From the NCBI GenBank assembly GCA_009697815.1, contig WLRQ01000005.1:1-64000 (forward strand): a stretch of DNA of 64,000 nucleotides, written 5' to 3'. Source of the stretch: Actinomycetota bacterium. GTDB lineage: Bacteria > Actinomycetota > Actinomycetes > S36-B12 > CAIYMF01. Under the pieces are notes generated by a model. The model saw only the letters and a list, made by a program, of their open reading frames with translations. It did not search any database and had not been told where the DNA came from. The translations under genes were made by a program, and so were the position numbers. Shown here piece by piece: positions 53,353-63,230 of this stretch; positions within the stretch are counted from its first letter, which is position 1; each line of letters opens with the position of its first letter.

Positions 53353-54419
53353 TCGGCGCCGATGACGACAATCAGGTGGCCAGCAGCGAACGTGGCCGGT
53401 GTCGTGCCGGCCACATCGGTCGTGGGCAGGTCCGACTTCATCGTCGTTACGGAGGCCTCGTTGCCCGTGGCAAAGACGGTGGTGGCCGTGACGCCCTCCC
53501 CGGTCCAGTTGCCCACTTTCACGACATCCCAGCCCGCGGCGCGCAAGGTGTCGGCCACCTTCGCCGCCAGGCCCGCACGGGTGGTGGCGTTGTAGACCTC
53601 AACAGGCGTCGAACGGTTCGGCTCCACCGCCGGGGTCGTGGGGCCAACGGAGGGTGACGTGGACACCTCGGGCGTGGGGGTCGGCGTCACTGCCTCCGAG
53701 GTCGACGGAGTCGGTTCCTGTGTATCTGAGGCGCTCGGGCCGGGCGAATTGGTGTTCTCCGCGAAGGGACTGCTCGACACCGTGACTGTCGCGAACGGGT
53801 CGGGCGAGGAACTCTCGCGCAACTTGGTCCATCCCGCGTACAGCGCCACAACGGCGACGAGGGCCAGTGCGAGGGGAACGAGGATGCGGCCGACACCCGA
53901 AGGGGTCCGGGTGGGGCGGGGCCGGCGGGGCCCATCGGATCCACCAGGGGTGCGGTCACGATCGTCGTCGAATGCCCTGACATCGCGGACATCCTGTCGG
54001 TCGGATCCGCGCCGGGGTGCGCCTTCAGGTTCCGGTGCCCAGGAATCCTTCGGGACCGGACGCGGGGTGCGACGAACACCCTCCCGACGGGCGGGCAAGA
54101 CATCATCGCTGCGCAGATCGAGGTATCCGGTGAGGATGTCGTCGAGCTCGTCGCCTGACTCGGCCGGACCGCGCGAGGGCACGGCCGGACCGCGCGAGGG
54201 CACGGCCGGACCGCGCGAGGGCACGGCCGGACCGCGCGAGGGCACGGCCGGACCGCGCGAGAACTCAGGCTCCACGTTCCCACCCATCGACCACTCGCCG
54301 GGGAAGGGACCGGGCGCGGGGGTGTCATTCCCGGCTGCGTCCTCGGGTTCGTACCACGCATCGAAGACAGAGTCGTTGGGCGGAACTGCGTTGCCGTCGT
54401 CGTCGTATCTATTGGCCAT
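53334..54419 (-). CDS. LytR C-terminal domain protein
   Basis: Single TM, then STPVEVYNATTRAGLAAKVADTLRAAGWDVVKVGNW...TTVFATGNEASVTTM (LytR_C). Confidence 0.85.
   Translation of the reverse strand: MANRYDDDGNAVPPNDSVFDAWYEPEDAAGNDTPAPGPFPGEWSMGGNVEPEFSRGPAVPSRGPAVPSRGPAVPSRGPAVPSRGPAESGDELDDILTGYLDLRSDDVLPARREGVRRTPRPVPKDSWAPEPEGAPRRGSDRQDVRDVRAFDDDRDRTPGGSDGPRRPRPTRTPSGVGRILVPLALALVAVVALYAGWTKLRESSSPDPFATVTVSSSPFAENTNSPGPSASDTQEPTPSTSEAVTPTPTPEVSTSPSVGPTTPAVEPNRSTPVEVYNATTRAGLAAKVADTLRAAGWDVVKVGNWTGEGVTATTVFATGNEASVTTMKSDLPTTDVAGTTPATFAAGHLIVVIGADYPPPA
54161..54261 (-). repeat. 21-bp in-frame tandem repeat, 4 full + 1 partial copies
   Basis: cggccggaccgcgcgagggca x4.8, encoding PSRGPAV heptapeptide units in the LytR_C protein. 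Confidence 0.97.
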
Positions 54420-54479
54420 GGCGGTGTCCCAAGGGTGCGGCAGAGGGGGCGCTGCAGAGAGAGGGGGGGCGGAACTAGA

Positions 54480-54743
54480 TCACAGTTCGATGCCGAGGCG
54501 GCGGGCGGAACGTGCGCGCTGGCGCGATGCGCGCAGGCGGCTCAAGCGCTTGACCAGCATCGGGTCGGCCTCGAGAGCAGCGGGATTGTCGAGCAAGGCG
54601 TTGAGTACCTGGTAGTAGCGAGTGGCGCTCATCTCGAAGAGTTCGCGGATCGCCTGCTCCTTGGCACCGGCGTACTTCCACCACTGCCGCTCGAATTCGA
54701 GGATCGCGCGGTCGCGGTCAGAGAGTGCACTACCCGTGGACAT
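54480..54743 (-). CDS. DUF3263 family protein
   Basis: LSDRDRAILEFERQWWKYAGAKEQAIRELFEMSATRYYQVLNALLDNPAALEADPMLVKRLSRLR. Confidence 0.9.
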   Translation of the reverse strand: MSTGSALSDRDRAILEFERQWWKYAGAKEQAIRELFEMSATRYYQVLNALLDNPAALEADPMLVKRLSRLRASRQRARSARRLGIEL

Positions 54744-54908
54744 GGGCTCTATCGAACGTGCGACATCCATCCGGGCGGCCCTCCTTGACATCCCCGTGAC
54801 GAGAACTCTTCGCTGTGCCGCGCGCTCTCGCACACGACACAGGAACCAGCACCGTCAACACCCCCTTTGGGGCGCGTGGGCCCACTCTACGGGCGAATCC
54901 CACCGCTG

Positions 54909-55697
54909 TCATTCACCTCTCGCGGGGAACACGGTCGGGTCGGCATCGGATGCCGAATTGAGTGCGTCGCCCCTGGTCAGGGGGTCCGAGGGGTCCCGTG
55001 CTGGCACACCTGCCAGCGCGGCCTCGATCCGCTCAAGGCGCCGGTCGATCTCTGCGAGCGTCGTCACGGCCTGGGCCTCGCCCGTAACGCCTGCGGGCTC
55101 GGACACGAACCGGGAGGCGATCGTCGCGGTGACCACCGAGATCAGCACCACACCATTGACGAGCATCACCGTGGCGACCATCCGGCCCGCCGCGCTCACC
55201 GGGGCGTAATCGCCGAACCCGACCGTGGTGACCGTGACGCACGCCCACCAGATCGCCTGCCCGTAGGTGTGGATGTTCGAGCCCGTGTAATTGCGCTCGA
55301 GCCCGAGCACGATCGCGGCGCCGAAGGCAACGACGAGGACGGTGAGATAGGCGGCGTAGACCTGAACGCGCCTGCTGAGCCGCTGACGGCCGGTGGCGAG
55401 GCGGAGGAAGACGTACCCGATGAGAAGGATCTTGAAGAAGGGGACGATAACCGCGAGTATCGCGAACCAGTTCCGCCGGGCAAAAGTGCGCGGTCGATCA
55501 TCCAGGACCCACCTGTAGACGAAGTCGACGGCGAACCCAAGCCATCCGATCGCCATGAGGCGCTGCCCGCTGGCGACGTCGTCGCGCGAGATCGCCTCAA
55601 TGAGCCCCACGAGGAATGCCACCCCGAACAGGAACACGGGGAAGGCCGAGCGGCGTTCGTAGATCTCCCGCCGGCGGGAGCGCTCTGCTGCGTCCAT
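54909..55697 (-). CDS. Potassium channel family protein
   Basis: AIWWACVTVTTVGFGDYAPVSAAGRMVATVMLVNGVVLISVVTATIASRFV; TVGFGD selectivity filter. Confidence 0.92.
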   Translation of the reverse strand: MDAAERSRRREIYERRSAFPVFLFGVAFLVGLIEAISRDDVASGQRLMAIGWLGFAVDFVYRWVLDDRPRTFARRNWFAILAVIVPFFKILLIGYVFLRLATGRQRLSRRVQVYAAYLTVLVVAFGAAIVLGLERNYTGSNIHTYGQAIWWACVTVTTVGFGDYAPVSAAGRMVATVMLVNGVVLISVVTATIASRFVSEPAGVTGEAQAVTTLAEIDRRLERIEAALAGVPARDPSDPLTRGDALNSASDADPTVFPARGE

Positions 55698-55871
55698 GGG
55701 CTACATGATCCCCGGCCCAGCATCGCGCTCGCACTGGTTCTGACGCCGCGACACGAATCTGTCCCGGGAGCGGCCCCTCAAGGTGGGGAAGCCCGACGCG
55801 GCGCTCACCTCGCAACCGGACGTCTACCCGCCGTTCACCTTCTCGCAGGGAAACCTTCCTAGGGTTGCTCG

Positions 55872-58151
55872 GTGACCCGCATGCCCAGACCCGTCGGCCC
55901 CCGGCCTTCGGTCGACGCGCAGGCGCTGGCGCAGCCTCGCTCGCCCGCCACACCCCCCGTGCCGCTTATCGCACTCGTCGCCGAACTCGCGGTCGTGCTC
56001 GCCTCATGCCTGGTCGTGCTGCGTGGACTTGCCCCGACATACCTGCTGACGGACAGTTTCCCCATCGGCACGGACTCCACGGGACACGCGGTCGGCATCT
56101 GGATCGACATCGCGAACCCCGCGTCCATCCTTCCGGGCGGTTGGTCTGGTGCGATGTTCGGCGGATACCCGGCCAACCAGCTGTACCCGCCATTGGCCAA
56201 CGCGATCGCCGCACTGCTGGCGTCCGTGGTCCCGTTGGCAGTCGCGCTCAAACTCATCACGGTGTTGCCCGTGGTGCTGCTGCCTTTGGCAGCCTATGCA
56301 GCCGCCCGCCTGGCCTCACTTCGAGGCGCACTTCCCCCTGCCATCGCCGCGGCGATGGTGCCGTTCGTCTACGACACCTCCTGTGGAATCTGCGGAGGAA
56401 ACATCTCGTCGGTGATCCACGGCGAGTACGCGTACTCCTGGGGTCTGCTGTTCGGGTTGCTCACCCTCGGCTGTGTCGATCGCCTGCTGCGCACCGGACG
56501 AGGACCTCTCCTCACCACCCTGCTGGCGGTAGCAGCTGCGTGGAGTCATCCGGTGACAGCCGCCTGGGTGCTGGTCGGGGCACTCGTCCTCACCGCCTTC
56601 CGCCGTCGCGAATGGTGGCCGGTCAACCGACGTTCGGTGGGGCTCTCGGCCCTTGCCGCCACCATGATCTCCGCGCTGTGGTGGCTTCCCTTCCTGTGGC
56701 GCCACGAGTGGATGCCCTTGCTCGGATTCAGCAAGCGCACCGACTATTTCTACTGGCTCCTGCCCGCGTCTCCACTGTGGGAAGTCACAATTCTCGCCTT
56801 GTCAGTGCTCGGTGTCGTCACGGCTGTGCGGCGCCGTCAGATCTTCCTCGTCGCCGTCGCGCTGAGTTCCGCCCTGGCCGGCCTACTGTTCGTCCTCATC
56901 CCGGACGGCTCCCAGTTGTTCAACCTGCGGGTGCTCCCGTTCTGGTACATGGGCCGCTGGATCCTCGCGGCTGTAGGCATATGCCTGCTCGTCGACCTGG
57001 CGCTATCCCGGCTTGCCATCGTGACACTGCGGCCGTGGCGAGCCGTCGCCGCGTCCGTCGTCATTCTCGTCATGAGTGTCCTCATCGTCGGCACCACGTG
57101 GGGCTGGTGGGCCGTCGCCGTGCGCGCCGACTCCACGACGTCCGGACGCTCCTCACTGCTGGGGATCGAGATCCCTCCGCAAACCGTGGGCGCAGACGAG
57201 GTATTCGCCGGCTTCGAATCCCGACCAGACGCACCTGCGCTCGCATCGTTGCGCACACTATTGGTGGACGCCGCGACTGACCTGGGATGTGGACGCCTCG
57301 CATGGGACATCGGCGCAGACAGTGACACCGGCGAGCCCACCTTCGGAGACGAGAACGTGCTGTGGCAGACGCCACTGTGGACGGCGGGGTGCATCGCGCC
57401 CATCACGGGCATCTACGTCGACTCGAGCGCAACCGCACCCAGTGCCTTCGGAGCTGCGTCGCTGGTGTCACCACGTCTCGGCATCGAACTTCCCTCGATC
57501 CCGCAGTACACGTATGACCTCCAGGTGGGGGTGGAACGGCTGCGCACCATGGGCGTTCGCTACTACCTCACCCAGGGAGAGGCCGCGACATCAGAAGCCA
57601 CATCCCTGACCGATCAACTCACGCGGCGGACCTCGACTGGCTCCTGGACGCTGTGGGAGGTCACCGAGAACTCCCTCGTGTCTGAACTCGCCCATGAGCC
57701 TGTGGTCGTGTCGCCCCGAGTGAGCGACGGCGGCTGGGATGACCTCACGATGGAATATGGCCAGTCGAATCTCTACGACTCGGTAGCCCTGGCCCAAGAC
57801 GGCCCCGCGGGATGGGCCCGTGTGGCACCCGGCCTCCAACCTCCGGCGCTGCCGACCTCACCCGCCGGGATTCACGACATCGAGACCACGGACGACACGA
57901 TCTCTTTCTCCGTGGCGGAGGTCGGTCGCCCGGTGCTGGTTCGGGTGTCTGCCTATCCCGGCTGGTCAGTCGAAGGCGCGCCCGCCCTCTACCGCGCGAG
58001 CCCGAACTTCTACCTGGTCGTTCCCGCTCAGGCCCGGGTCACGCTCACACACGGGAAGACTCCGCTGGACGTCGTCGCTATCGCAGCGGGCCTCACCGGG
58101 CTCGCCCTGATGGCAGCTATGGCGCTTACCCGAAGGAAGAGCCACAACTAG
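55872..58151 (+). CDS. Large multi-pass membrane protein (GT-C / PTPS-related membrane domain type)
   Basis: About 760 aa, many TM helices; LTDSFPIGTDSTGHAVGIWIDIANP...GGYPANQLYPPLANAIAALLA. Confidence 0.75.
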   Translation: MTRMPRPVGPRPSVDAQALAQPRSPATPPVPLIALVAELAVVLASCLVVLRGLAPTYLLTDSFPIGTDSTGHAVGIWIDIANPASILPGGWSGAMFGGYPANQLYPPLANAIAALLASVVPLAVALKLITVLPVVLLPLAAYAAARLASLRGALPPAIAAAMVPFVYDTSCGICGGNISSVIHGEYAYSWGLLFGLLTLGCVDRLLRTGRGPLLTTLLAVAAAWSHPVTAAWVLVGALVLTAFRRREWWPVNRRSVGLSALAATMISALWWLPFLWRHEWMPLLGFSKRTDYFYWLLPASPLWEVTILALSVLGVVTAVRRRQIFLVAVALSSALAGLLFVLIPDGSQLFNLRVLPFWYMGRWILAAVGICLLVDLALSRLAIVTLRPWRAVAASVVILVMSVLIVGTTWGWWAVAVRADSTTSGRSSLLGIEIPPQTVGADEVFAGFESRPDAPALASLRTLLVDAATDLGCGRLAWDIGADSDTGEPTFGDENVLWQTPLWTAGCIAPITGIYVDSSATAPSAFGAASLVSPRLGIELPSIPQYTYDLQVGVERLRTMGVRYYLTQGEAATSEATSLTDQLTRRTSTGSWTLWEVTENSLVSELAHEPVVVSPRVSDGGWDDLTMEYGQSNLYDSVALAQDGPAGWARVAPGLQPPALPTSPAGIHDIETTDDTISFSVAEVGRPVLVRVSAYPGWSVEGAPALYRASPNFYLVVPAQARVTLTHGKTPLDVVAIAAGLTGLALMAAMALTRRKSHN

Positions 58152-58219
58152 ACGAGGGAATCTCCCGTGAGGGAGGGGCCCACGTGGGGCGCCTGATCGC
58201 ACCCCCGGGTGCTATCAGG

Positions 58220-58858
58220 TCAGCGGCGCTGGTGCCGACCTGCGAGGGCCCCGAACTCGTGGCGGCCCATGAGCACAGGGATCCCTGCACGCATAAGCAC
58301 GACACCCATGAGCAACGCGGCGACGCCACCGACGGTGAGCGCGAGGGTTGAGCCTCCTGTGTCGGCGAGCCCCCGCTTCGGGTGGGCCGCGGACGAACTC
58401 GTCGCGACGGGCGTGGGGGACGTCGTCGAGCCGACGCTGGTCGCGGGCGTGACCTTGGGGTTCAACGGGTTGAACAAGGTGACGACAAAGGATGCGCTGG
58501 CCAGGTCGCTGGAGGCGGTGAGGACATAGGCATCTGACTTGAGCGCTGGCAACGCCACCGCGGCTGATCCTGATCCGGTGGCGTCAGTGGTCGTCTGAAC
58601 GGCCAGGGCGCCATCGCCAAACTGGTAGAGCACGGTCGCGTCGGCGTTGAATCCCGAGACGTGGACCGTGAGACTCTCGCCGACCCTGACCTGAGTGTTC
58701 TCCGCCACCGCAGCACCTGAGGCCCGCGTGAGCCAGACCTTGGCTGTGTCGGCCGAGGCCGACGTCGAGAACATCCCGACACCGAGAATGGAGATCGCCA
58801 ATCCGGCGAGAACGAGGGCCGCAGATCGTGCTCGGGCGGCGCCATGGGGTCGCGTCAC
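58220..58858 (-). CDS. Secreted surface protein with LADTG sorting-like motif
   Basis: Signal peptide; C-terminus PKRGLADTGGSTLALTVGGVAALLMGVVLMRAGIPVLMGRHEFGALAGRHQRR. Confidence 0.7.
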   Translation of the reverse strand: MTRPHGAARARSAALVLAGLAISILGVGMFSTSASADTAKVWLTRASGAAVAENTQVRVGESLTVHVSGFNADATVLYQFGDGALAVQTTTDATGSGSAAVALPALKSDAYVLTASSDLASASFVVTLFNPLNPKVTPATSVGSTTSPTPVATSSSAAHPKRGLADTGGSTLALTVGGVAALLMGVVLMRAGIPVLMGRHEFGALAGRHQRR

Positions 58859-59117
58859 GCGGGAAGCTCCTTCGAAAGGTCGAGCCAGAGATCCCAGAGT
58901 GTCGAGGGCAGGTGTACGGAACGCACGCCGGTGATGACCAGCAGCCGCACGAAAGATGAACGGGAGGCGACCATCCCGCAGCGCCCGCGGGCCAACGACC
59001 CACTGCCCCTGGTCAATTCCGAGGAATCAAGGGCTCCCGTTCCACCCAGGTACGCCGTTCGTTCATCTCCATGGGCGAACCTGCGATCCACCACCCCGCC
59101 CCCACAAGGAGTCGACG

Positions 59118-59825
59118 ATGCGCGCGACGAGATGGCTTGCTCTCCCCGCTCTGGCACTGGTGCTCTCGGCGTGCTCGACGTCGAGCCAGGGCAACATCGG
59201 GGACGCAACGCCGGCCGAGGACAACGCCATCAGCGCCGCGGCCCCGTCCGAGATCCTCGCTCAGGCCAAGAAGAACGCGATGGCTCAGAGCTCGTTCCAC
59301 ATCAAGGGGGTCGGCCAGTGCCCTGACTCGTCGTTCACCGTCGACATGAAGTTGCGCAGCGACGAGTTCGGGGTTGGCACGGTCCGCCTTGGCTCAGACT
59401 CCCTTGAACTCGTGACGACACCGGACGGCGTCTACGTGAGGGCACCCAAGGCGTTTTGGGCCGCTCAGAAGTCGGGCGCTGTCGCCACCACCATCGGCGA
59501 CCACTGGGTGAAATTCGCCAAGGCCTCCAACCCCTGCTTGACCGCGCTCGGGAGCTTCTCGACCGTGATTGCCAACTACCTCGGCTACACCGAAACACCC
59601 ACCAAGCAGGTCGGCGGGGCAGTGTTCACGGTGCCTGCGGTGCAGCTGCAATTCTCGGCCAGCGCCTCGGTGTGGGTCGCGTCGCGAGGGGTGCCCCTTC
59701 CGGTAGAGGTCGACGACACCTCGATCTCCACCCAGATCTCGCTCGGCGAGTGGGGTGCCGTTGTCGCTGTCACGGCGCCGTTGCCGACCGACGTGATCGA
59801 GGCGTCGACGCTTCCCTCGAAGTAG
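59118..59825 (+). CDS. LppX/LprAFG-like lipoprotein
   Basis: Lipobox LVLSACSTS; SSFHIKGVGQCPDSSFTVDMKLRSDEFGVGTVRLGSDSLELVTTPDGVYVRAPKAFW. Confidence 0.72.
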   Translation: MRATRWLALPALALVLSACSTSSQGNIGDATPAEDNAISAAAPSEILAQAKKNAMAQSSFHIKGVGQCPDSSFTVDMKLRSDEFGVGTVRLGSDSLELVTTPDGVYVRAPKAFWAAQKSGAVATTIGDHWVKFAKASNPCLTALGSFSTVIANYLGYTETPTKQVGGAVFTVPAVQLQFSASASVWVASRGVPLPVEVDDTSISTQISLGEWGAVVAVTAPLPTDVIEASTLPSK

Positions 59826-59835
59826 CGCGGACAGG

Positions 59836-60180
59836 TCAGGGCTGTGGCGCCGGGTTGGTCACATGGATGCCGGGCGCCACAAGGGGTTCCTGAGTGCTGC
59901 GTTCGCCCATGATGACGCAGACTGCGAACGCCACCGCGAACACGTAAACCCACCACGTGGTGAATGTGGTCCGAAGGAGCCCGTTCCGGCGGCGCATCGC
60001 CTCCATCTCCTGACGACGCTCCGCCCGTGACATGACCCGCGGCTCCTGTCCCACGCCGCTGCTCGAGAGCACCTGGGGGACAGGTGTCCGCGCCCTCGTT
60101 GCATGCGCGTGGCGTGCCGTTGCTCGTCGAGAACCGTGCGTTCGTTGGGCCGTTGCCACGGCTCCAATCAGTTCGGCCAT
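59836..60180 (-). CDS. Small single-pass membrane protein
   Basis: RAERRQEMEAMRRRNGLLRTTFTTWWVYVFAVAFAVCVIMG; start uncertain. Confidence 0.55.
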   Translation of the reverse strand: MAELIGAVATAQRTHGSRRATARHAHATRARTPVPQVLSSSGVGQEPRVMSRAERRQEMEAMRRRNGLLRTTFTTWWVYVFAVAFAVCVIMGERSTQEPLVAPGIHVTNPAPQP

Positions 60181-60285
60181 CCGCTACTCGCCCACTTCCG
60201 TGTCGTGTCTCACCGTGATGCCCACCGTTCTCGTCGGTCTGCGAAGGGGACGGTCGGCAGGCACCCGACCCCATCGCCTCGGCCC

Positions 60286-62172
60286 TTAGGCGATCTTGGC
60301 CACCGCGCTGGTCGCCGTCGCCGTGAGATAGCCGGTGCGGAGCGCCGAGACCGACAGGGAAATGAGTAGGCCGCGATAGGCAGCGGTCGGTCGGTAGGTA
60401 GAAGCGCGCGAGACGATCACCGTGCCGACCTTCCACACATACAGATACGAGGTCGGCGTCGGGGTCGTCCAGGTGCCCACACGCGCAGTCAGGAGCGAGC
60501 CCACCGCAGGAGTGCCGATGAAGCTGGGGCGAGCCGTCGCAGTGGAGGCGGCACCGAGCGCAACCGTCGCCGCAGCCGAGTAGGCCGAAGCCTGGCTCGT
60601 CGGGTTCGACGCCGTGACCAGGCACCTCAACTGCCACCCGGCGTAGGTGCTCGCGAGCACCCCACTGCTGCGAGAGGTGGTGAGAGTCGTGAGTGCAGTC
60701 CAGGCGACGGTGGAGGTCTGCCGCTTGAACCACTGGTACTTGAAGGTTCCCGCGTAGGTCCAGGCTCCCGGGTTGCACAGAGCCGCGACGCCAACGCGTG
60801 CCGTGCCAGGCGATGGCGCGATGAAGTTCACCGGAGGAGCAAGAGTGATGGTGTACGTCGTGCTGGCGGCGGTGGTCGAGGAGTTGAAGTTGCCCGAGGG
60901 CGTGTACTCCGCAGTGAGAGCGTGGGTGCCGACGGTGAGCGTCGAGGCAGCAATCGTGACCACCACGTTGCCCGTCGCGGCATTCACCGACGCGGTACCT
61001 ACCGCGCTGCCATCGACCTTGACCGTGATCGATCCAGTCGGGACGGTGGCGGTGTGACCACCTGCAATGTCTGCCACATGTGCCGTCACGGTCACGGCCT
61101 GCGTCGTGATGGCCGTGAGGCTCGGGGAGGTGCTCGAAATCGTGGTCGCCGTGTCGTCCTTAGGAACCGGGGCGGCGCTCACGGTAAAGGACAACGACGC
61201 CGAATTCATCGTGTTGTAGGTGGCCGAGTCGGTCGGCGTGAAGTGCGCCGTGTACGAGTGGCTGCCGTCGGCCGGGGTTGCGTCCGTGAATGTTGCGAGC
61301 CCCGTAACCGTGTCGTATGACGCGGCACCGAGGTCGATGAGTCCGTCGAAGAAGTGCACCGTGCCTGCTGGGTGCGTGGTGGCGTCTCCCACCACGGACA
61401 CCGTCACCGAGAGGTCGACTGACGAGGCGTGGGGCGCCGGTGACACGGGGGACGCGGTCACCGCACTGACTGCCGGATCGGTCTTACTCGGAGGCGCAGG
61501 GTAGTAAACCTTCCAGTGGCCTGGGAGGAGCCCGTCAGTGAGCGCCGAAACCCCATCGTTGTATTCGATGTCCACAGACCAGAAGTAGTTCGGGCTGTTC
61601 ACCCCGCTGGTGGCGCCGGTATACCCGCCGTCCTTCACGCGCACCTGGATGATGTTGGCGTAGCCGGCTGTCGTGTCGGGAGAGGCGACCTGGAGGAAGG
61701 TGCTGAGGTTTCCCTCGTTTACACCCAGGCTGGCGACGGGCACGGTGCTCGCCACGCTCGCCAAGTTCGATGGAGTCAACACGGGGAAGTACTGCGAACC
61801 GGCAGCGGCCCCCGCGGCCCAGGTCAGGGAGCTCGGCTTCGTGTGGTCCGGAAGGGCGAAGATCACGTTGGCGGTGTCTGCGGCCGTGCGGGCAGGTGTG
61901 CCCGTCGTGACGATGAAGTCAGCGATGTGCGTGAGGTCGGACCCACCGGTGATCTCTGTCCCGGACGCGTCGTAGAACGTCAGTCCGCCCTTGGAGTTCG
62001 GATCCAGATTCGGGTAGTTCAGGGCTCCCGGGAAAAGCGTGTTGCCCGTCTCCCACGGCGGGGTCGGGTCGGCCGCACTGGCCGGAACCGCGGCGAGGAT
62101 CGACGTCGTGATCGCCGCAAAGGCAACGGCCCCAGCGACTACCTGTCTGATCTTCACGGGATTTCCTCTCAT
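60286..62172 (-). CDS. Secreted Ig-like repeat protein
   Basis: Signal peptide; Ig-like strands (GTVHFFDGLIDLGAASYDTVTGLATFTDATPADGSHSYTAHFTPTDSATYNTMNSASLSFTV; GSITVKVDGSAVGTASVNAATGNVVVTIAASTLTVGTHALTAEYTPSG). Confidence 0.82.
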   Translation of the reverse strand: MRGNPVKIRQVVAGAVAFAAITTSILAAVPASAADPTPPWETGNTLFPGALNYPNLDPNSKGGLTFYDASGTEITGGSDLTHIADFIVTTGTPARTAADTANVIFALPDHTKPSSLTWAAGAAAGSQYFPVLTPSNLASVASTVPVASLGVNEGNLSTFLQVASPDTTAGYANIIQVRVKDGGYTGATSGVNSPNYFWSVDIEYNDGVSALTDGLLPGHWKVYYPAPPSKTDPAVSAVTASPVSPAPHASSVDLSVTVSVVGDATTHPAGTVHFFDGLIDLGAASYDTVTGLATFTDATPADGSHSYTAHFTPTDSATYNTMNSASLSFTVSAAPVPKDDTATTISSTSPSLTAITTQAVTVTAHVADIAGGHTATVPTGSITVKVDGSAVGTASVNAATGNVVVTIAASTLTVGTHALTAEYTPSGNFNSSTTAASTTYTITLAPPVNFIAPSPGTARVGVAALCNPGAWTYAGTFKYQWFKRQTSTVAWTALTTLTTSRSSGVLASTYAGWQLRCLVTASNPTSQASAYSAAATVALGAASTATARPSFIGTPAVGSLLTARVGTWTTPTPTSYLYVWKVGTVIVSRASTYRPTAAYRGLLISLSVSALRTGYLTATATSAVAKIA

Positions 62173-62223
62173 CTGCGAGCAGTGGGGGTGGGGCGACGAA
62201 CGGGGGCGGCGTGCGAGCGAGGC

Positions 62224-63165
62224 TCAGGGGGTGCGATGTGTTCCGCGTGCGGGCGAGCGTCGGGCGAAGGCGAATCCACCGGCGATACCCGCCATTGGAA
62301 GGACGATCAGTGCGAGAACCAGCCACGGTGACACCCCGAACGACACCGGTGAATTCGACCCAGCAGCGACCGCCTCGACTGACGTCGTGGACGGGTCTGC
62401 CGCCGAATCTGAGGCACCAGGCGAGGGACTCGAACTCTGCTGATCGGGGGCGCTGCCGACCGGCGGCCGGAGGGCGGCCTCAGCCCCTCCACCGAGCGTC
62501 GGCGACTGCGACGGGATGGCCGACGGGATGATCGCCGTGGTGTCGGATGTGGATCCACCGTCAACGCATGAGACCGACCCACTCCCGCTCACGACCGTCC
62601 AGGTATCTCCGCTGACCTTGATCACAGTCGCGGGGTAGGGCTTCCCGCGCACCGGCAGGTTCTCGGCGGTGTAGATCATGCGAAGTTCCAGGAGCCCATC
62701 CCAGAGGGGAGCGATGCTGGTGAGGTTGAGCAGCGGAGGGTCGGCGTTCGTCCCCTGCGCCATGGGATGCGCGGGGTTGGAGTAGGCAGATGAGTTCGTG
62801 AACATCTTCCCGGTCCACTCACCCGGCTGCAGCCCTTCACGAGGCTGGTAGACCGCGAGGAAGGCTCGCCCGCCGCCCTTCTGGAAGTAGTTCGCGGGCG
62901 CTGGCGTCGACGAGACCGCTCGCCACACGAAAGGGATGTCCGTGATCTTCCCGGAGGTGACTTGATGGCCGGATCGATCGCAGAGTCCGATGAATCCGTC
63001 GGCGTTCTTGTCAGTGAAGGGCAGCGGCTGGTCGGCGCTCGCGGGAGATGCGAAGAGCACGACTGCGCAGGCAGCGAGGACGGCCCCTGCCACTGTGGCG
63101 GCAGGCGAGAAGCGCTGACATGGGTTGCTCACGCGCCTAGAGAACCTGCCGAACGTATCCCGCAA
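62224..63165 (-). CDS. Secreted surface protein with C-terminal TM anchor
   Basis: Signal peptide; TM PWLVLALIVLPMAGIAGGFAFARR near C-terminus. Confidence 0.7.
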   Translation of the reverse strand: MRDTFGRFSRRVSNPCQRFSPAATVAGAVLAACAVVLFASPASADQPLPFTDKNADGFIGLCDRSGHQVTSGKITDIPFVWRAVSSTPAPANYFQKGGGRAFLAVYQPREGLQPGEWTGKMFTNSSAYSNPAHPMAQGTNADPPLLNLTSIAPLWDGLLELRMIYTAENLPVRGKPYPATVIKVSGDTWTVVSGSGSVSCVDGGSTSDTTAIIPSAIPSQSPTLGGGAEAALRPPVGSAPDQQSSSPSPGASDSAADPSTTSVEAVAAGSNSPVSFGVSPWLVLALIVLPMAGIAGGFAFARRSPARGTHRTP

Positions 63166-63230
63166 GGGAAGAAGGGATGAACGAGAGATGACGCAAGCAC
63201 GGCATCTCGACCGACCTGCTGGGAGTTGCG

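Noticed and set aside
54161-54261. Possible CRISPR-like array
   Set aside because: 21-bp tandem coding repeat without spacers.
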